This document shows positions 1 through 7,080 of a DNA stretch of 42,694 nucleotides, piece by piece. Each line of letters opens with the position of its first letter. The stretch's first letter is position 1. The position numbers and the translations under genes are program-made. This DNA is from Spirochaetales bacterium. Lineage in GTDB: Bacteria > Spirochaetota > Spirochaetia > Treponematales > Treponemataceae. The notes beneath the pieces are model-generated. The model did no database searches. It was not told the DNA's origin and worked only from the letters and a program-made list of their open reading frames with translations. The stretch is from assembly GCA_030540405.1 (NCBI GenBank), contig JAUNWH010000020.1, positions 1 through 42,694 of the forward strand, written 5' to 3'.

Positions 1-6
1 TTCACA

Positions 7-36
7 CTTTCTGTAATTTTATCAGAAAGAGTTTTT
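7..36 (+). terminator. Rho-independent-type hairpin at left edge
   Basis: A 7-bp stem (CTTTCTG at 7-13, CAGAAAG at 23-29) with a 9-nt loop is followed by AG and five T residues. It would end transcription coming from the left of the window. It lies directly outside the 23-bp repeat at 32-54, so it may belong to the repeated element that I think borders the window. Confidence 0.4.
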
Positions 37-54
37 ACATGCGTTTGCCCTGTC
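32..54 (+). repeat. 23-bp repeat, left copy (inverted relative to the right-end copy)
   Basis: These 23 bases, which include ACATGCGTTTGCCCTGTC, recur perfectly in inverted orientation at 42642-42664. The conserved block lies about 31 bases from each end of the window, and the sequence outside it differs between the two sides. This fits the two different ends of one multi-copy element, such as an insertion sequence whose tip points into the window, with the window stopping about 54 bases inside each copy. No transposase is visible. Confidence 0.7.
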
Positions 55-116
55 CCTAAAAATAGACATGATTAGTTATTTTCCTTTATTCTCTTTTTTC
101 AAAAATTAATATTAGT

Positions 117-176
117 TTATTTCTGTTCCTGCTGAATGTCTGTGTTATCGTCATCTTTTGTGTAGATGTTGCTCTC
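117..176 (-). pseudogene. Remnant of a toxin-delivery tip module
   Basis: After the stop codon of the immunity candidate the same frame stays open for about 20 codons and encodes SNIYTKDDDNTDIQQEQK before a stop. This matches VVYMADDDDTDSQQELEEK of the intact tip module at 1643-1945, and the DNA is also alike. I read it as the decayed start of a second copy of the module, left behind by recombination between toxin cassettes. Confidence 0.55.
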
Positions 177-179
177 TTT

Positions 180-686
180 TTATTGTCTGTAAAGTTTCTT
201 CTTGCTCCAAGGGTATTTTTTTATATATACATTTTCAAAAACTGCATCATCTGAAAAATCTGCATATATGCGAAAAAAATATAAATCTTTTGAATATATA
301 ATTAAAGGTTCTTTTGTAAGAGTACATAAATTAATATCTTCTTCTTTTGCTTGTTGTTTAAGAAGCTTTTTTGAAACCTTTTCTGAATATCTTATATTGG
401 TTATTTTTCCGCCAATTGAAATACAGGATATATCCTTTAAACAAAATAATGGAAAGAAAAATTTAATATTTCGTTTATCCAATTTATAAAATGTTTTTCC
501 ACCTTTAAGGTATTCAAGCATTTGCTTTACAGTTGGCTCTCCTTCCGGGGTATATCCATCAATAAATTCTAACACATACCCATATTCAATTATAGAATCT
601 GTATTTGCTGAAATTTCAACATGTGGCAATAAAAAATAAATAACAATAATGCCAAATACAAATAAATACTTTTTTTTATTTTTCAT
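180..686 (-). CDS. Putative immunity protein, exported or membrane-anchored (168 aa)
   Basis: I do not recognise a family. The N-terminus has lysines followed by a hydrophobic segment (about residues 7-22) ending near SAN, so it is either a signal peptide or a membrane anchor. The rest is soluble, lysine-rich and beta-prone. The start codon overlaps the stop of the toxin-44-type gene by 4 bases, the usual arrangement of an immunity gene behind its toxin. An immunity protein placed outside the cytoplasm would suggest that the toxin acts in the envelope. The immunity role is inferred from position and topology only. Confidence 0.6.
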   Translation of the reverse strand: MKNKKKYLFVFGIIVIYFLLPHVEISANTDSIIEYGYVLEFIDGYTPEGEPTVKQMLEYLKGGKTFYKLDKRNIKFFFPLFCLKDISCISIGGKITNIRYSEKVSKKLLKQQAKEEDINLCTLTKEPLIIYSKDLYFFRIYADFSDDAVFENVYIKKYPWSKKKLYRQ

Positions 687-1639
687 AAATATGTGACTCC
701 ATCTTCACTTGTATCAAAACATTTGTGTAATAATCTTGAATTTCCTACTGTCGTCAAAGACTCAAGCTCATCCAATATAACTTGATAATTCAACTTTTCC
801 ATTTGATTTGAATATTTTTTATATAAACCAATTCCAAGGTTCATAGTAATTTTATCAGCTGGATCATCTCCTGAAAAATCTAAATTCATAGCATTAGAAC
901 CAAACTGCTGAACATCAGAACCAAATAGCAAGAACTTATCTGAAAAGCCACAAAACATTCCAACAAAACCATAATGAATGTTTGACCATACATCTAAAAA
1001 ATAGTCATGATATTGATATTTATGATAAGACAATTGAGAAAGCTTCAATTGTTTGTTTTTTCCTAAAAAAGGGCGATCTTTCACTGCTATCATGCCAAAT
1101 CTTTCTTGTATCTTTCTCTTATGATCCCAAGGTTTATTTGTATTCACCATGCTAATCCACTTTGTGATTCCAATTCCTTCTACGGATATTGGATCTGGAA
1201 GTGATGCCAAACTATTTTTATTATAGTATTTTTTTATATATCTTTCATAATCTAAACAATCTGCTATATAGCTCGCTTCTTTGCTTTTTACATTAGTCTT
1301 TATTTCTTCAACACTGTATTTTGCAACTTCAATAGCCCCGTCAACTTCGTGGTCGCATTCCATTAAATCAAAGTATTCTGAAGCATTTTTATTCAGTCTT
1401 AATTTTTTGCAAAATATTTGTAAAACATCAATTTTAGAGGATGGAACTTTTACTTTGGAGTTTCTTTGTATGGAATCATTTTTTATTACAAGACCGTTGT
1501 TGTTCTTTAGCCAGCACATTACCACATATTGGTTGCCACCTGTATTTTTTATTCCGTACTTTCTTAATATTTCTGCAGCAAAACACCAAACACCAGTTTT
1601 ATTAACTACAATTTCATCTTTTACTTTTATGTCAGACAT
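683..1639 (-). CDS. Polymorphic toxin type 44 domain protein (318 aa)
   Basis: The C-terminal half carries the hallmarks I associate with the bacterial toxin 44 family: PWDHKRKIQERFG, then YFLDVWSNIHYGFVGMF, then DDPADKITMNLGIGLYKKY (about residues 170-285). The first ~150 residues have no domain I know and may attach the effector to its carrier. The ATG follows the stop of the transthyretin-like tip gene after one codon, in the same frame (TAG ATT ATG), with GGAG eight bases upstream, so translation is probably coupled. The next gene downstream is the immunity candidate. The catalytic activity of this family is not something I can assign from the sequence. Confidence 0.75.
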   Translation of the reverse strand: MSDIKVKDEIVVNKTGVWCFAAEILRKYGIKNTGGNQYVVMCWLKNNNGLVIKNDSIQRNSKVKVPSSKIDVLQIFCKKLRLNKNASEYFDLMECDHEVDGAIEVAKYSVEEIKTNVKSKEASYIADCLDYERYIKKYYNKNSLASLPDPISVEGIGITKWISMVNTNKPWDHKRKIQERFGMIAVKDRPFLGKNKQLKLSQLSYHKYQYHDYFLDVWSNIHYGFVGMFCGFSDKFLLFGSDVQQFGSNAMNLDFSGDDPADKITMNLGIGLYKKYSNQMEKLNYQVILDELESLTTVGNSRLLHKCFDTSEDGVTYL

Positions 1640-1642
1640 AAT

Positions 1643-1945
1643 CTATTCTCCAAATTCTATATAGTATCCACCATGCTTCAAATCTTTTTCATAGACAAAG
1701 CCATCTGAATCCGTAGTACCTGTTTTTGTTGTGCCATCTGATAGATAAATCGTATATTTTCTGTTGGCTATCGGCTTTCCAGTTCTTCTATCCCTAAATT
1801 GTGTTTTTATCCATCCCATAACATCCAGCTGTCCGCTTTCATTGCTTTCAGCATCATCGCACTTTACAGTGAATGCATATTCAGGCAGAGTATAGCCTTT
1901 TTCTTCTAGTTCCTGCTGGCTGTCTGTGTCGTCGTCATCTGCCAT
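1643..1945 (-). CDS. Transthyretin-like toxin-delivery tip module, 5'-truncated (100 aa from first ATG)
   Basis: The acidic start is followed by a small beta domain of the type RRTGKPIANRKYTIYLSDGTTKTGTTDSDGF, which resembles the carboxypeptidase-regulatory/transthyretin-like extensions found at the C-terminus of VgrG-type spikes and other toxin carriers. The frame stays open upstream of the ATG to about 2106 and still encodes family-like sequence (AKIKIVEKDNDGNDDF, TELSAAVNDGKIRCKW), so the true gene was longer and has lost its 5' part. In a neighbouring frame a continuation (SAVITGTSAQA) ends around 2040, which suggests a frameshift at about 2050. The module most likely carries the toxin encoded directly downstream. 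Confidence 0.6.
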   Translation of the reverse strand: MADDDDTDSQQELEEKGYTLPEYAFTVKCDDAESNESGQLDVMGWIKTQFRDRRTGKPIANRKYTIYLSDGTTKTGTTDSDGFVYEKDLKHGGYYIEFGE

Positions 1946-2137
1946 GTAGACGACTTTCCATTTGCAACGGATTTTACCGTCATTTACGGCTGCACTCAGT
2001 TCTGTAACAAAGTCATCGTTGCCGTCGTTGTCTTTTTCTACAATCTTGATTTTTGCGCTTGCGCTGATGTTCCTGTTATTACTGCCGACTCTGCAATGTC
2101 CAGAAGTTTAGATTTCAGATTTGTTTCAATCAAAAAA

Positions 2138-3073
2138 CTATTTGCTCCAATTATAATAATTATTGATATAAAAATCATACTTCTCTTGATTGTATGGTAT
2201 TCCCAATCCTTCATAACAAGAATAGCTTGTTTCCTTTGGAATAATATTGTAATAGTTTTTATATATCTGCAAATTTTTATCAGATAGATAAAAAATTCCT
2301 TTCGGAATATACACAGCAACTTTCTTCCATTTTTTTGCCGACGGTAGAAAAATTTTATAAAAGTCTGCATTGAAGAACCCATCGAAATGTATAACAGAGA
2401 AGCTGTATTTTATATTTCTTCTAACATACTCTAAGTCAATTGATTTTGAAATTGTATCGGAATAGTTTATATAGTTTTCTTTTAGCCAATTAGAGTTATT
2501 TATTAATGAGCATATTGCTTTGTAATCTTCTTCAGTAAGTTTTTCAGGATTTTTATTTAGTAATTTATGCGGATTCAGAACTTTATATTTTTTGTACTCT
2601 GCAAAATCCCGAATATCTTCAACGCTTTCTTTATTGCCCTCAAATTTATAGAACTGAGTAAAAAACAGCGAGCGGACAAAAATACAAAATTGAAGAATGA
2701 CAAAACAGCACAACAAAATTTTTCTTTTGCTGAATACTTGATTGACCAAAAAGAAGGTTGACAAAGAAATTGGAAAAATCAGCAGGCATAAATAAAGTTT
2801 CCAGCCTATTCTGTAAGGGCTATAATGGCATTTTATCAGAGCATACCAAATAAAAATCGAGCCTAATTGAAGAAGAGCTAGGTGTAAGAATCGCTTTTCC
2901 TTTTTAACGAAAAGAATCACAAGGATAAGCACAAAAGCCAATATGCTCATTCCCAAATTAATTGCATAAATATATAAGGTATCAATAGGCAGAAATAGAC
3001 TTGCCAATGATATAATCAGGAAAATAGAACTTATCGTAAATAATACTTTGTTTTTCATATAAGCCACTGTCAT
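2138..3073 (-). CDS. Membrane protein, candidate immunity partner (311 aa)
   Basis: The N-terminal half has about five hydrophobic segments (roughly residues 10-30, 36-56, 64-80, 90-112 and 118-138). The C-terminal half is soluble, rich in Tyr, Asn and Lys, and matches no family I know. The ATG overlaps the stop of the upstream clan-CD-like toxin fragment as TAATG, so the two are translationally coupled in the way toxin and immunity genes often are. A start five codons later (MKNKV) is also possible. The role is inferred from position. Confidence 0.55.
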   Translation of the reverse strand: MTVAYMKNKVLFTISSIFLIISLASLFLPIDTLYIYAINLGMSILAFVLILVILFVKKEKRFLHLALLQLGSIFIWYALIKCHYSPYRIGWKLYLCLLIFPISLSTFFLVNQVFSKRKILLCCFVILQFCIFVRSLFFTQFYKFEGNKESVEDIRDFAEYKKYKVLNPHKLLNKNPEKLTEEDYKAICSLINNSNWLKENYINYSDTISKSIDLEYVRRNIKYSFSVIHFDGFFNADFYKIFLPSAKKWKKVAVYIPKGIFYLSDKNLQIYKNYYNIIPKETSYSCYEGLGIPYNQEKYDFYINNYYNWSK

Positions 3074-3528
3074 TATCTTGTATATATCACCATTGTATTT
3101 GGCAATCCTTTCGGGGAAGTATCAGCTTTTACAGGATTAAAAGCACCTTTTGGATAAAAAATGGCTCCATCAACTTTATATGTGTTTTCATTCCAAATTT
3201 CACGCAATAATTGATAATTTGGAATATCATCTGATTTACTATATAAAGCTTCAATTCTTTTTCGATATTCAGGCTTTACAAGAGTATCTTCATAAGAGGT
3301 TCTTGTTTGATACGCATGTACAGTAGCTCCTGTTGCATTTGCAATTTTTTGAGCTATACTTCTTTTACAATTTGTTTCTTTACCATTAGTAAAATCCTCT
3401 GAATTACTGCCAATGCCTGTTCTACAGGAATAACAATATATTTGTGAATTCCTTGAAAAAGCAGACTCTTTTAATTTTAGTATTTCGTCACTATCAAAAG
3501 CCTTTTGATAAGGCCAAATATCATCCAT
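3073..3528 (-). CDS. Caspase-like (clan CD-type) toxin fragment, probably a broken gene (151 aa)
   Basis: The sequence IYCYSCRTGIGS followed by SIAQKIANATGATVHAY looks like the cysteine half of a caspase/gingipain-fold domain, where C-x-T-G follows a buried strand. The matching histidine half (ISIYSHGLPDGIYL) lies directly upstream in the same frame at 3532-3573 but is separated by a TGA codon at 3529-3531. The reading frame is also closed by TAG at 3592-3594. The visible ORF is therefore probably the 3' part of a nonsense-broken toxin domain. It sits in the same orphan toxin array as the toxin-44 cassette and is followed by a coupled membrane protein. Residual activity is unlikely without the histidine. 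Confidence 0.5.
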   Translation of the reverse strand: MDDIWPYQKAFDSDEILKLKESAFSRNSQIYCYSCRTGIGSNSEDFTNGKETNCKRSIAQKIANATGATVHAYQTRTSYEDTLVKPEYRKRIEALYSKSDDIPNYQLLREIWNENTYKVDGAIFYPKGAFNPVKADTSPKGLPNTMVIYTR

Positions 3529-3591
3529 TCACAAATAAATACCGTCCGGCAATCCGTGTGAATAAATTGAGATATGAGAAATTTTTATTTT

Positions 3592-4038
3592 CTAAGCAAT
3601 CTGCTTGTTGGTTAGAAAGCATTCCTTTATATATTCGCGGCTTTGATAGTAAAAGTCTGTGTTGAATCTGCTTATGCTGTCGCTGACCCAGGAGTTGTAA
3701 ACTTTGAACAGGGTTTCAATTATGCTGTCAATATTTTCATCCGGCTGAACATCTTCGATAAGGCGCTCATACACTTCGCCTATTGTCCAGTAATCAGGAA
3801 CGGCGTATTTGCATTTTGAAACATTGTCAAAATCGCCTGTTTTTATGGAGCACATATTTATAAATTCTTCCGCAACGCTGTCTACCACCTCGCAATGCAG
3901 AACATCTGAATGGGTATATATTCTTTTTACAACATTCTTGCCCAATGCGTTTACAATATATGCTCTTTTTTGCTTTTGTCTGCGTCCGATAAATTCAATC
4001 AAACTGCAAGTATAAAACAGCGCGTTGTCATTCTTCAT
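3592..4038 (-). CDS. Conserved hypothetical protein (148 aa)
   Basis: The protein is mostly helical (LFYTCSLIEFIGRRQKQK, then VPDYWTIGEVYERLIEDV) and seems familiar as a small protein common in gut bacteria, but I cannot attach a function. I chose the internal ATG at 4038 because it has GAGG six bases upstream; the longer start at 4074 has no ribosome binding site and adds only 12 residues. The stop codon is in frame with the clan-CD-like remnant that follows, which may be chance. Confidence 0.6.
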   Translation of the reverse strand: MKNDNALFYTCSLIEFIGRRQKQKRAYIVNALGKNVVKRIYTHSDVLHCEVVDSVAEEFINMCSIKTGDFDNVSKCKYAVPDYWTIGEVYERLIEDVQPDENIDSIIETLFKVYNSWVSDSISRFNTDFYYQSREYIKECFLTNKQIA

Positions 4039-4195
4039 CGCTAACCTCGTATGAAATAGCATTGTATTGCCCATGGAATTATTTTAACATGACTTGAAAT
4101 ATATTTAAAGCAAAGACAGCAACGGCTGTGTTCTTGTAATCCTGCCCTTTTGCGCTACAGAACTCTTGCTGCATAGACATCACAGTAAAAAATGG

Positions 4196-5338
4196 CTAAC
4201 CTGTAACAAATTCCATATAATTGTTTTTTGTCACTACAGAAAAAGGAATTTCAGGATAATTATTTGAGAATGTCAACGGGCATTTTACATTTGACTTTGC
4301 AGGATTGCACTTAAACTCATAAGCGGAAAATTTTCCGTCAATTTCTTCTATAAAGTCAATTTCCTGTCTTTGTGTTGTGCGCCAAAAATAGTATTTCGCT
4401 TTTCTGTTATGGAAGGCGTTATTTTTTACACGCTCGCTTATCAAAAAATTTTCCCAAATCATGCCAATATCAGAACGCAAGTCGCAGGGAGAAAAATTTG
4501 AGACGACAGCATTTCGCACACCGTTATCATAAAAATAAATCTTTATGCTTTTCTTTAGTTCATTACGGACATTGCGGCTGTATGAATGAAGATGAAAAAC
4601 AACGTAAGCCTTTTCAAGCAAATCCACATATTTTTGAACAGTAAGAGTATCAATTCCCAAAAGATTTCCAAGCTCATTGAAAGAAACTTCACTTCCAACC
4701 TGCAGAGCAAGGGCTTGAACCAGTTTTTCAATTACAGCAGGCTTCCTAATATCTTGAAATTCAAAGACATCCTTATAAAGATAGCTCGAAACAATATTGG
4801 AAAGGATTTCTTTTTCTTCCCCAGGATTATTTACAACATCAGGATAAAAACCATAGACGAGCCTATTTTCAAGCTGCTTCATTTCATCAAGCATATTTGA
4901 ATTTAAAACAAGCTCGTTTGTAGAAAAAGGAAAAAGATTATATTCAAACTTTCGCCCGGTCAAAGGCTCATTTATGGTATTTGACAAATCAAGCGCAGAA
5001 GAGCCGGTTACAGCAATTTGAACTTCCGGAAAGTTATCATGCAGAATTTTAAGTTTAAGCCCAATATTCAGAACACGCTGAGCTTCGTCAATAACAATAA
5101 ATTTTGAATTTCCTATAAGCGGCTTGAACCTGGCGAAAGATTCTTCTGATAGAATCTTTCTGACTTCAACTTCGTCACAGTTCCAATACTGAACGGAATT
5201 GTTTTCAAAATTTTCAGAAAGGACTTTTCTTAACAAAGTAGTTTTTCCTACCTGACGCGGTCCAATCAGAATCAGAACCTTGCCGCTCCCTATTTTTCCC
5301 TCAAGAATTTTCTGCAAATCACGCTTGATTTCTTTCAT
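4196..5338 (-). CDS. AAA_14/DUF4143 ATPase (380 aa)
   Basis: An N-terminal P-loop ATPase domain has Walker A GPRQVGKTT (about residues 26-34), Walker B FIVIDEAQR (about 88-96) and sensor VTGSSALDLS. A C-terminal DUF4143 part follows with IYFYDNGVRNAVV and a nuclease-fold-like EIDFIEEIDGKFSAYEFKC. These ATPases are common in bacteria and their biological role is poorly defined. I chose the ATG at 5338 (MKEIKRDLQK) because family members start near there; an ATG at 5377 would add 13 residues and run into the palindromic upstream region. A second intact and a third broken copy of the family occur at 21143-22366 and 18271-19250. Confidence 0.85.
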   Translation of the reverse strand: MKEIKRDLQKILEGKIGSGKVLILIGPRQVGKTTLLRKVLSENFENNSVQYWNCDEVEVRKILSEESFARFKPLIGNSKFIVIDEAQRVLNIGLKLKILHDNFPEVQIAVTGSSALDLSNTINEPLTGRKFEYNLFPFSTNELVLNSNMLDEMKQLENRLVYGFYPDVVNNPGEEKEILSNIVSSYLYKDVFEFQDIRKPAVIEKLVQALALQVGSEVSFNELGNLLGIDTLTVQKYVDLLEKAYVVFHLHSYSRNVRNELKKSIKIYFYDNGVRNAVVSNFSPCDLRSDIGMIWENFLISERVKNNAFHNRKAKYYFWRTTQRQEIDFIEEIDGKFSAYEFKCNPAKSNVKCPLTFSNNYPEIPFSVVTKNNYMEFVTG

Positions 5339-5368
5339 ATTAAAGATTATACGACAAGCAGCCAACGT

Positions 5369-5430
5369 AATCAACAAAAATTATAATATTTATTGATTAT
5401 AATCGAAAATTGTTATGATTTTTGTTGATT
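5369..5430. promoter_or_regulatory. Inverted-repeat operator candidate upstream of the DUF4143 ATPase gene
   Basis: A 13-bp inverted repeat (AATCAACAAAAAT at 5369-5381 against ATTTTTGTTGATT at 5418-5430) encloses the perfect palindrome GATTATAATC at 5395-5404. The same palindrome occurs upstream of the second intact DUF4143 gene at 22373-22382. It is probably a regulator site for the ATPase gene; the binding protein is unknown. Confidence 0.4.
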
Positions 5431-5614
5431 TTCTTTTACTAATAGTTCCAGCACAAGCCGGACCTATTCACTTTTGCTGAAAAATGCCGCTAATTTAAAC
5501 CAGCTTTTTGCAGAAAGAATGCTCCAGCCTAGCCGCTTCGCCCGCTGCCGCGGCTCCGCTTGCAAGGCCTGCGCCTTCTTTCTGCACCCATATAGGGTTA
5601 CTGCGCGGATTCGT
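5431..5614. other. Non-coding stretch with a GC-rich core
   Basis: No gene is supported here. Bases 5510-5600 are much richer in G and C than the surroundings (runs such as CGCCCGCTGCCGCGGCTCCG). The stretch lies directly 3' of the variable lipoprotein gene and its hairpin. It could hold part of a retroelement homing region or a dispersed repeat. Long open frames on both strands here come from the base composition. Confidence 0.4.
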
Positions 5615-5634
5615 ACTTCCGCAAAAGCGGAAGT
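5615..5634. repeat. 8-bp stem, 4-nt loop hairpin downstream of the variable repeat
   Basis: ACTTCCGC (5615-5622) and GCGGAAGT (5627-5634) form a perfect 8-bp stem around a 4-nt loop, 33 bases after the stop codon of the lipoprotein gene. Diversity-generating retroelement targets typically have a short hairpin or cruciform of this kind just 3' of the variable repeat, where it promotes retrohoming. It could also act as a weak transcription terminator. Confidence 0.5.
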
Positions 5635-5667
5635 TGTTTAATAATTTCCTTACAGAACTAGCCAACG

Positions 5668-5766
5668 CTAGTTGGCGTTGCGAACAAGGCGGAAGCCATA
5701 GTAGCTGCAGCGGTAGTACGGGCCGTCGTAGTTCCGGTTGGCAACCAGCGCGCCGCTGCCGCTGTT
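5668..5766 (-). other. Candidate diversity-generating-retroelement variable repeat (VR)
   Basis: From the TGG of RRGGSW to the stop codon, most variable-looking codons end in C and are of the form NNC: TAC, AAC, AGC, GGC, GAC and TGC. They alternate with fixed framework codons GTT GCC, CGG, CCG, CGC and GGC TTC CGC. This is the pattern left when adenines of AAC codons in a template repeat are mutagenised. The encoded residues (Y, N, S, G, D, C) fall at the ligand-facing positions of a C-type-lectin/FGE fold ending in GFRLVR. No template repeat or reverse transcriptase is visible in the window, so the retroelement would have to act from elsewhere. Confidence 0.6.
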
Positions 5767-6960
5767 GTACCAAGAGCCGCCGCGTCGACAGCGGTGGGAA
5801 CCCGAAGCCAGACCTGAGCTTGCCGTGTCGCTTGATATGCTACCATACCAGTCCCAGCACCATTCATATACGTTTCCGCTCATGTCGTAAAGTTTGTAGG
5901 CGTTCGCCTTTTTGGTCTTTACATCCCTTGTTCCGTCCGTATTGTAATACGCCACATCATCTATGGTGTCGCTTCCGGCATAAGTGTAGTTTTTGCCGGC
6001 GCGTGCAGCCCATTCCCATTCAGCCTCTGTCGGAAGGCGGTAGCCGTTTGCTGTAAAGTCGCAAGTTGCGGCATTCCATTTTTCGTTCCTGTACTCTGGA
6101 ACTTCTCCCCATTCGCTTGGGTCTGTTTTTCCGTCAATTTTATAGCAAGGATCTAGTTTTTCCTTTATAGAACGAGTGTTGCAATAAACAATCGCGTCAT
6201 ACCAGCTGATATTGTTTACTGGGTTGTTTTTTGTGGCGTCGCCTGTAAGCTCTTTTCCGTCCTTGTCGTAAGCGTCGGCAGTGCTTGGGTCGCTTCCCAT
6301 AACAGCCTTGTATTCTCCGCGCGTTACCTCATGGTCGCTCATGTAGAACGAGGCGATTTCAAGCTTACGTCCGCTTACAAATACCTCAGATCCTAGAGTC
6401 CAAGTTTCTGTTCCGTCAATTGAAGCGGCAGGGATTTTCACAAAGTTTTCCGCAACTGGCTCGATACTGCCAGAAGTTGTACCGCCGGTACTACCGCCTT
6501 CTGAACCAGTTCCGCCACCAGAAGAGCTTGAAGAGCCAACTTTTGTAAAAGTTACCCCTATATCATCTACCGTGAATTTTCCATCTTTTACAGTAATGTC
6601 GTTATCTTCTACTTCTTCTACCCATTCACTAGAAAGTGTGCCTGACGAGTGGGTCTGGTGCTGATGAATTGTGCCGTTCTCAAAAGTGCCGTCCAGTGTG
6701 TAAGTGCCTTTTCCTTTGTTTGTAGCACTTGCCGCAGAATAGTCGCCATAAGACCAAGTCATTAAATAAGTGCCGTCAGCTTTGTATTCAATCTGAATTG
6801 TTCCTTCATAGAATTTGCTTGATTGAAATACTGCAGATTCAGAAGTTGAACTTCCAGTGTTACTGCCTTCTGAACCGTCGCTACTGCCATTGCTGCAGCC
6901 AAAGACTGCAAGCCCCATTACCATTGCCGCGAGCACGGCAAAAATCCTAGATTTTTTCAT
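5668..6960 (-). CDS. FGE/SUMF1-domain surface lipoprotein, TvpA-like variable protein (430 aa)
   Basis: A signal peptide with a lipobox-like VFGC precedes a Ser/Gly/Asp-rich linker. A small beta domain (YEGTIQIEYKADGTYLMTW to VTFTKV) and a second Gly/Ser linker follow. The C-terminal ~250 residues form a formylglycine-generating-enzyme/SUMF1 (C-type-lectin-like) domain with EVTRGEYKAVMG, NPVNNISWYDAIVYCN, YRLPTEAEWEWAARAG and MSGNVYEWCWDW. In Treponema, proteins of this fold serve as display scaffolds rather than enzymes, and the last ~33 residues look like a retroelement-diversified ligand surface. The ATG at 6960 is preferred over 6969 because of its distance to AAGGTGG. The likely location is the outer surface of the cell. 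Confidence 0.8.
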   Translation of the reverse strand: MKKSRIFAVLAAMVMGLAVFGCSNGSSDGSEGSNTGSSTSESAVFQSSKFYEGTIQIEYKADGTYLMTWSYGDYSAASATNKGKGTYTLDGTFENGTIHQHQTHSSGTLSSEWVEEVEDNDITVKDGKFTVDDIGVTFTKVGSSSSSGGGTGSEGGSTGGTTSGSIEPVAENFVKIPAASIDGTETWTLGSEVFVSGRKLEIASFYMSDHEVTRGEYKAVMGSDPSTADAYDKDGKELTGDATKNNPVNNISWYDAIVYCNTRSIKEKLDPCYKIDGKTDPSEWGEVPEYRNEKWNAATCDFTANGYRLPTEAEWEWAARAGKNYTYAGSDTIDDVAYYNTDGTRDVKTKKANAYKLYDMSGNVYEWCWDWYGSISSDTASSGLASGSHRCRRGGSWYNSGSGALVANRNYDGPYYRCSYYGFRLVRNAN

Positions 6961-6984
6961 TTTTATCATGCCACCTTAAAAATT

Positions 6985-7052
6985 AGATATGACGATATTT
7001 TACAGGGCAAGGGGGGGGGAGCGAAAGTGCGTTTTACGCACCGATTTTGCCC
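6985..7052. repeat. Intergenic hairpin repeat, copy 1
   Basis: An inner stem (GTGCGT 7027-7032, ACGCAC 7036-7041) lies inside an outer stem (GGGCAA 7005-7010, TTGCCC 7047-7052), with a run of nine G at 7011-7019 between them. Copy 2 at 18133-18189 is nearly identical; copies 3 and 4 at 19459-19520 and 9624-9638 keep the inner hairpin. It lies between the response regulator and the lipoprotein gene, where it may serve as a terminator on the minus strand (ACGCACTTT). Confidence 0.7.
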
Positions 7053-7080
7053 GGGCGCAGTTTCCGCTGGATTTTCTAAA

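Noticed and set aside
2038-2382. Minus-strand frame of 114 codons ending in GTSAQAQKSRL
   Set aside because: Most of it lies in another frame of the membrane protein gene. Only its last dozen codons resemble the lost upstream part of the tip module, so it is a frameshift trace, not a gene.
5508-6056. Plus-strand reading frame of 182 codons
   Set aside because: It runs antisense through the SUMF1 domain and the GC-rich spacer. Its Ser/Arg/Cys-rich product has the composition of a shadow frame.
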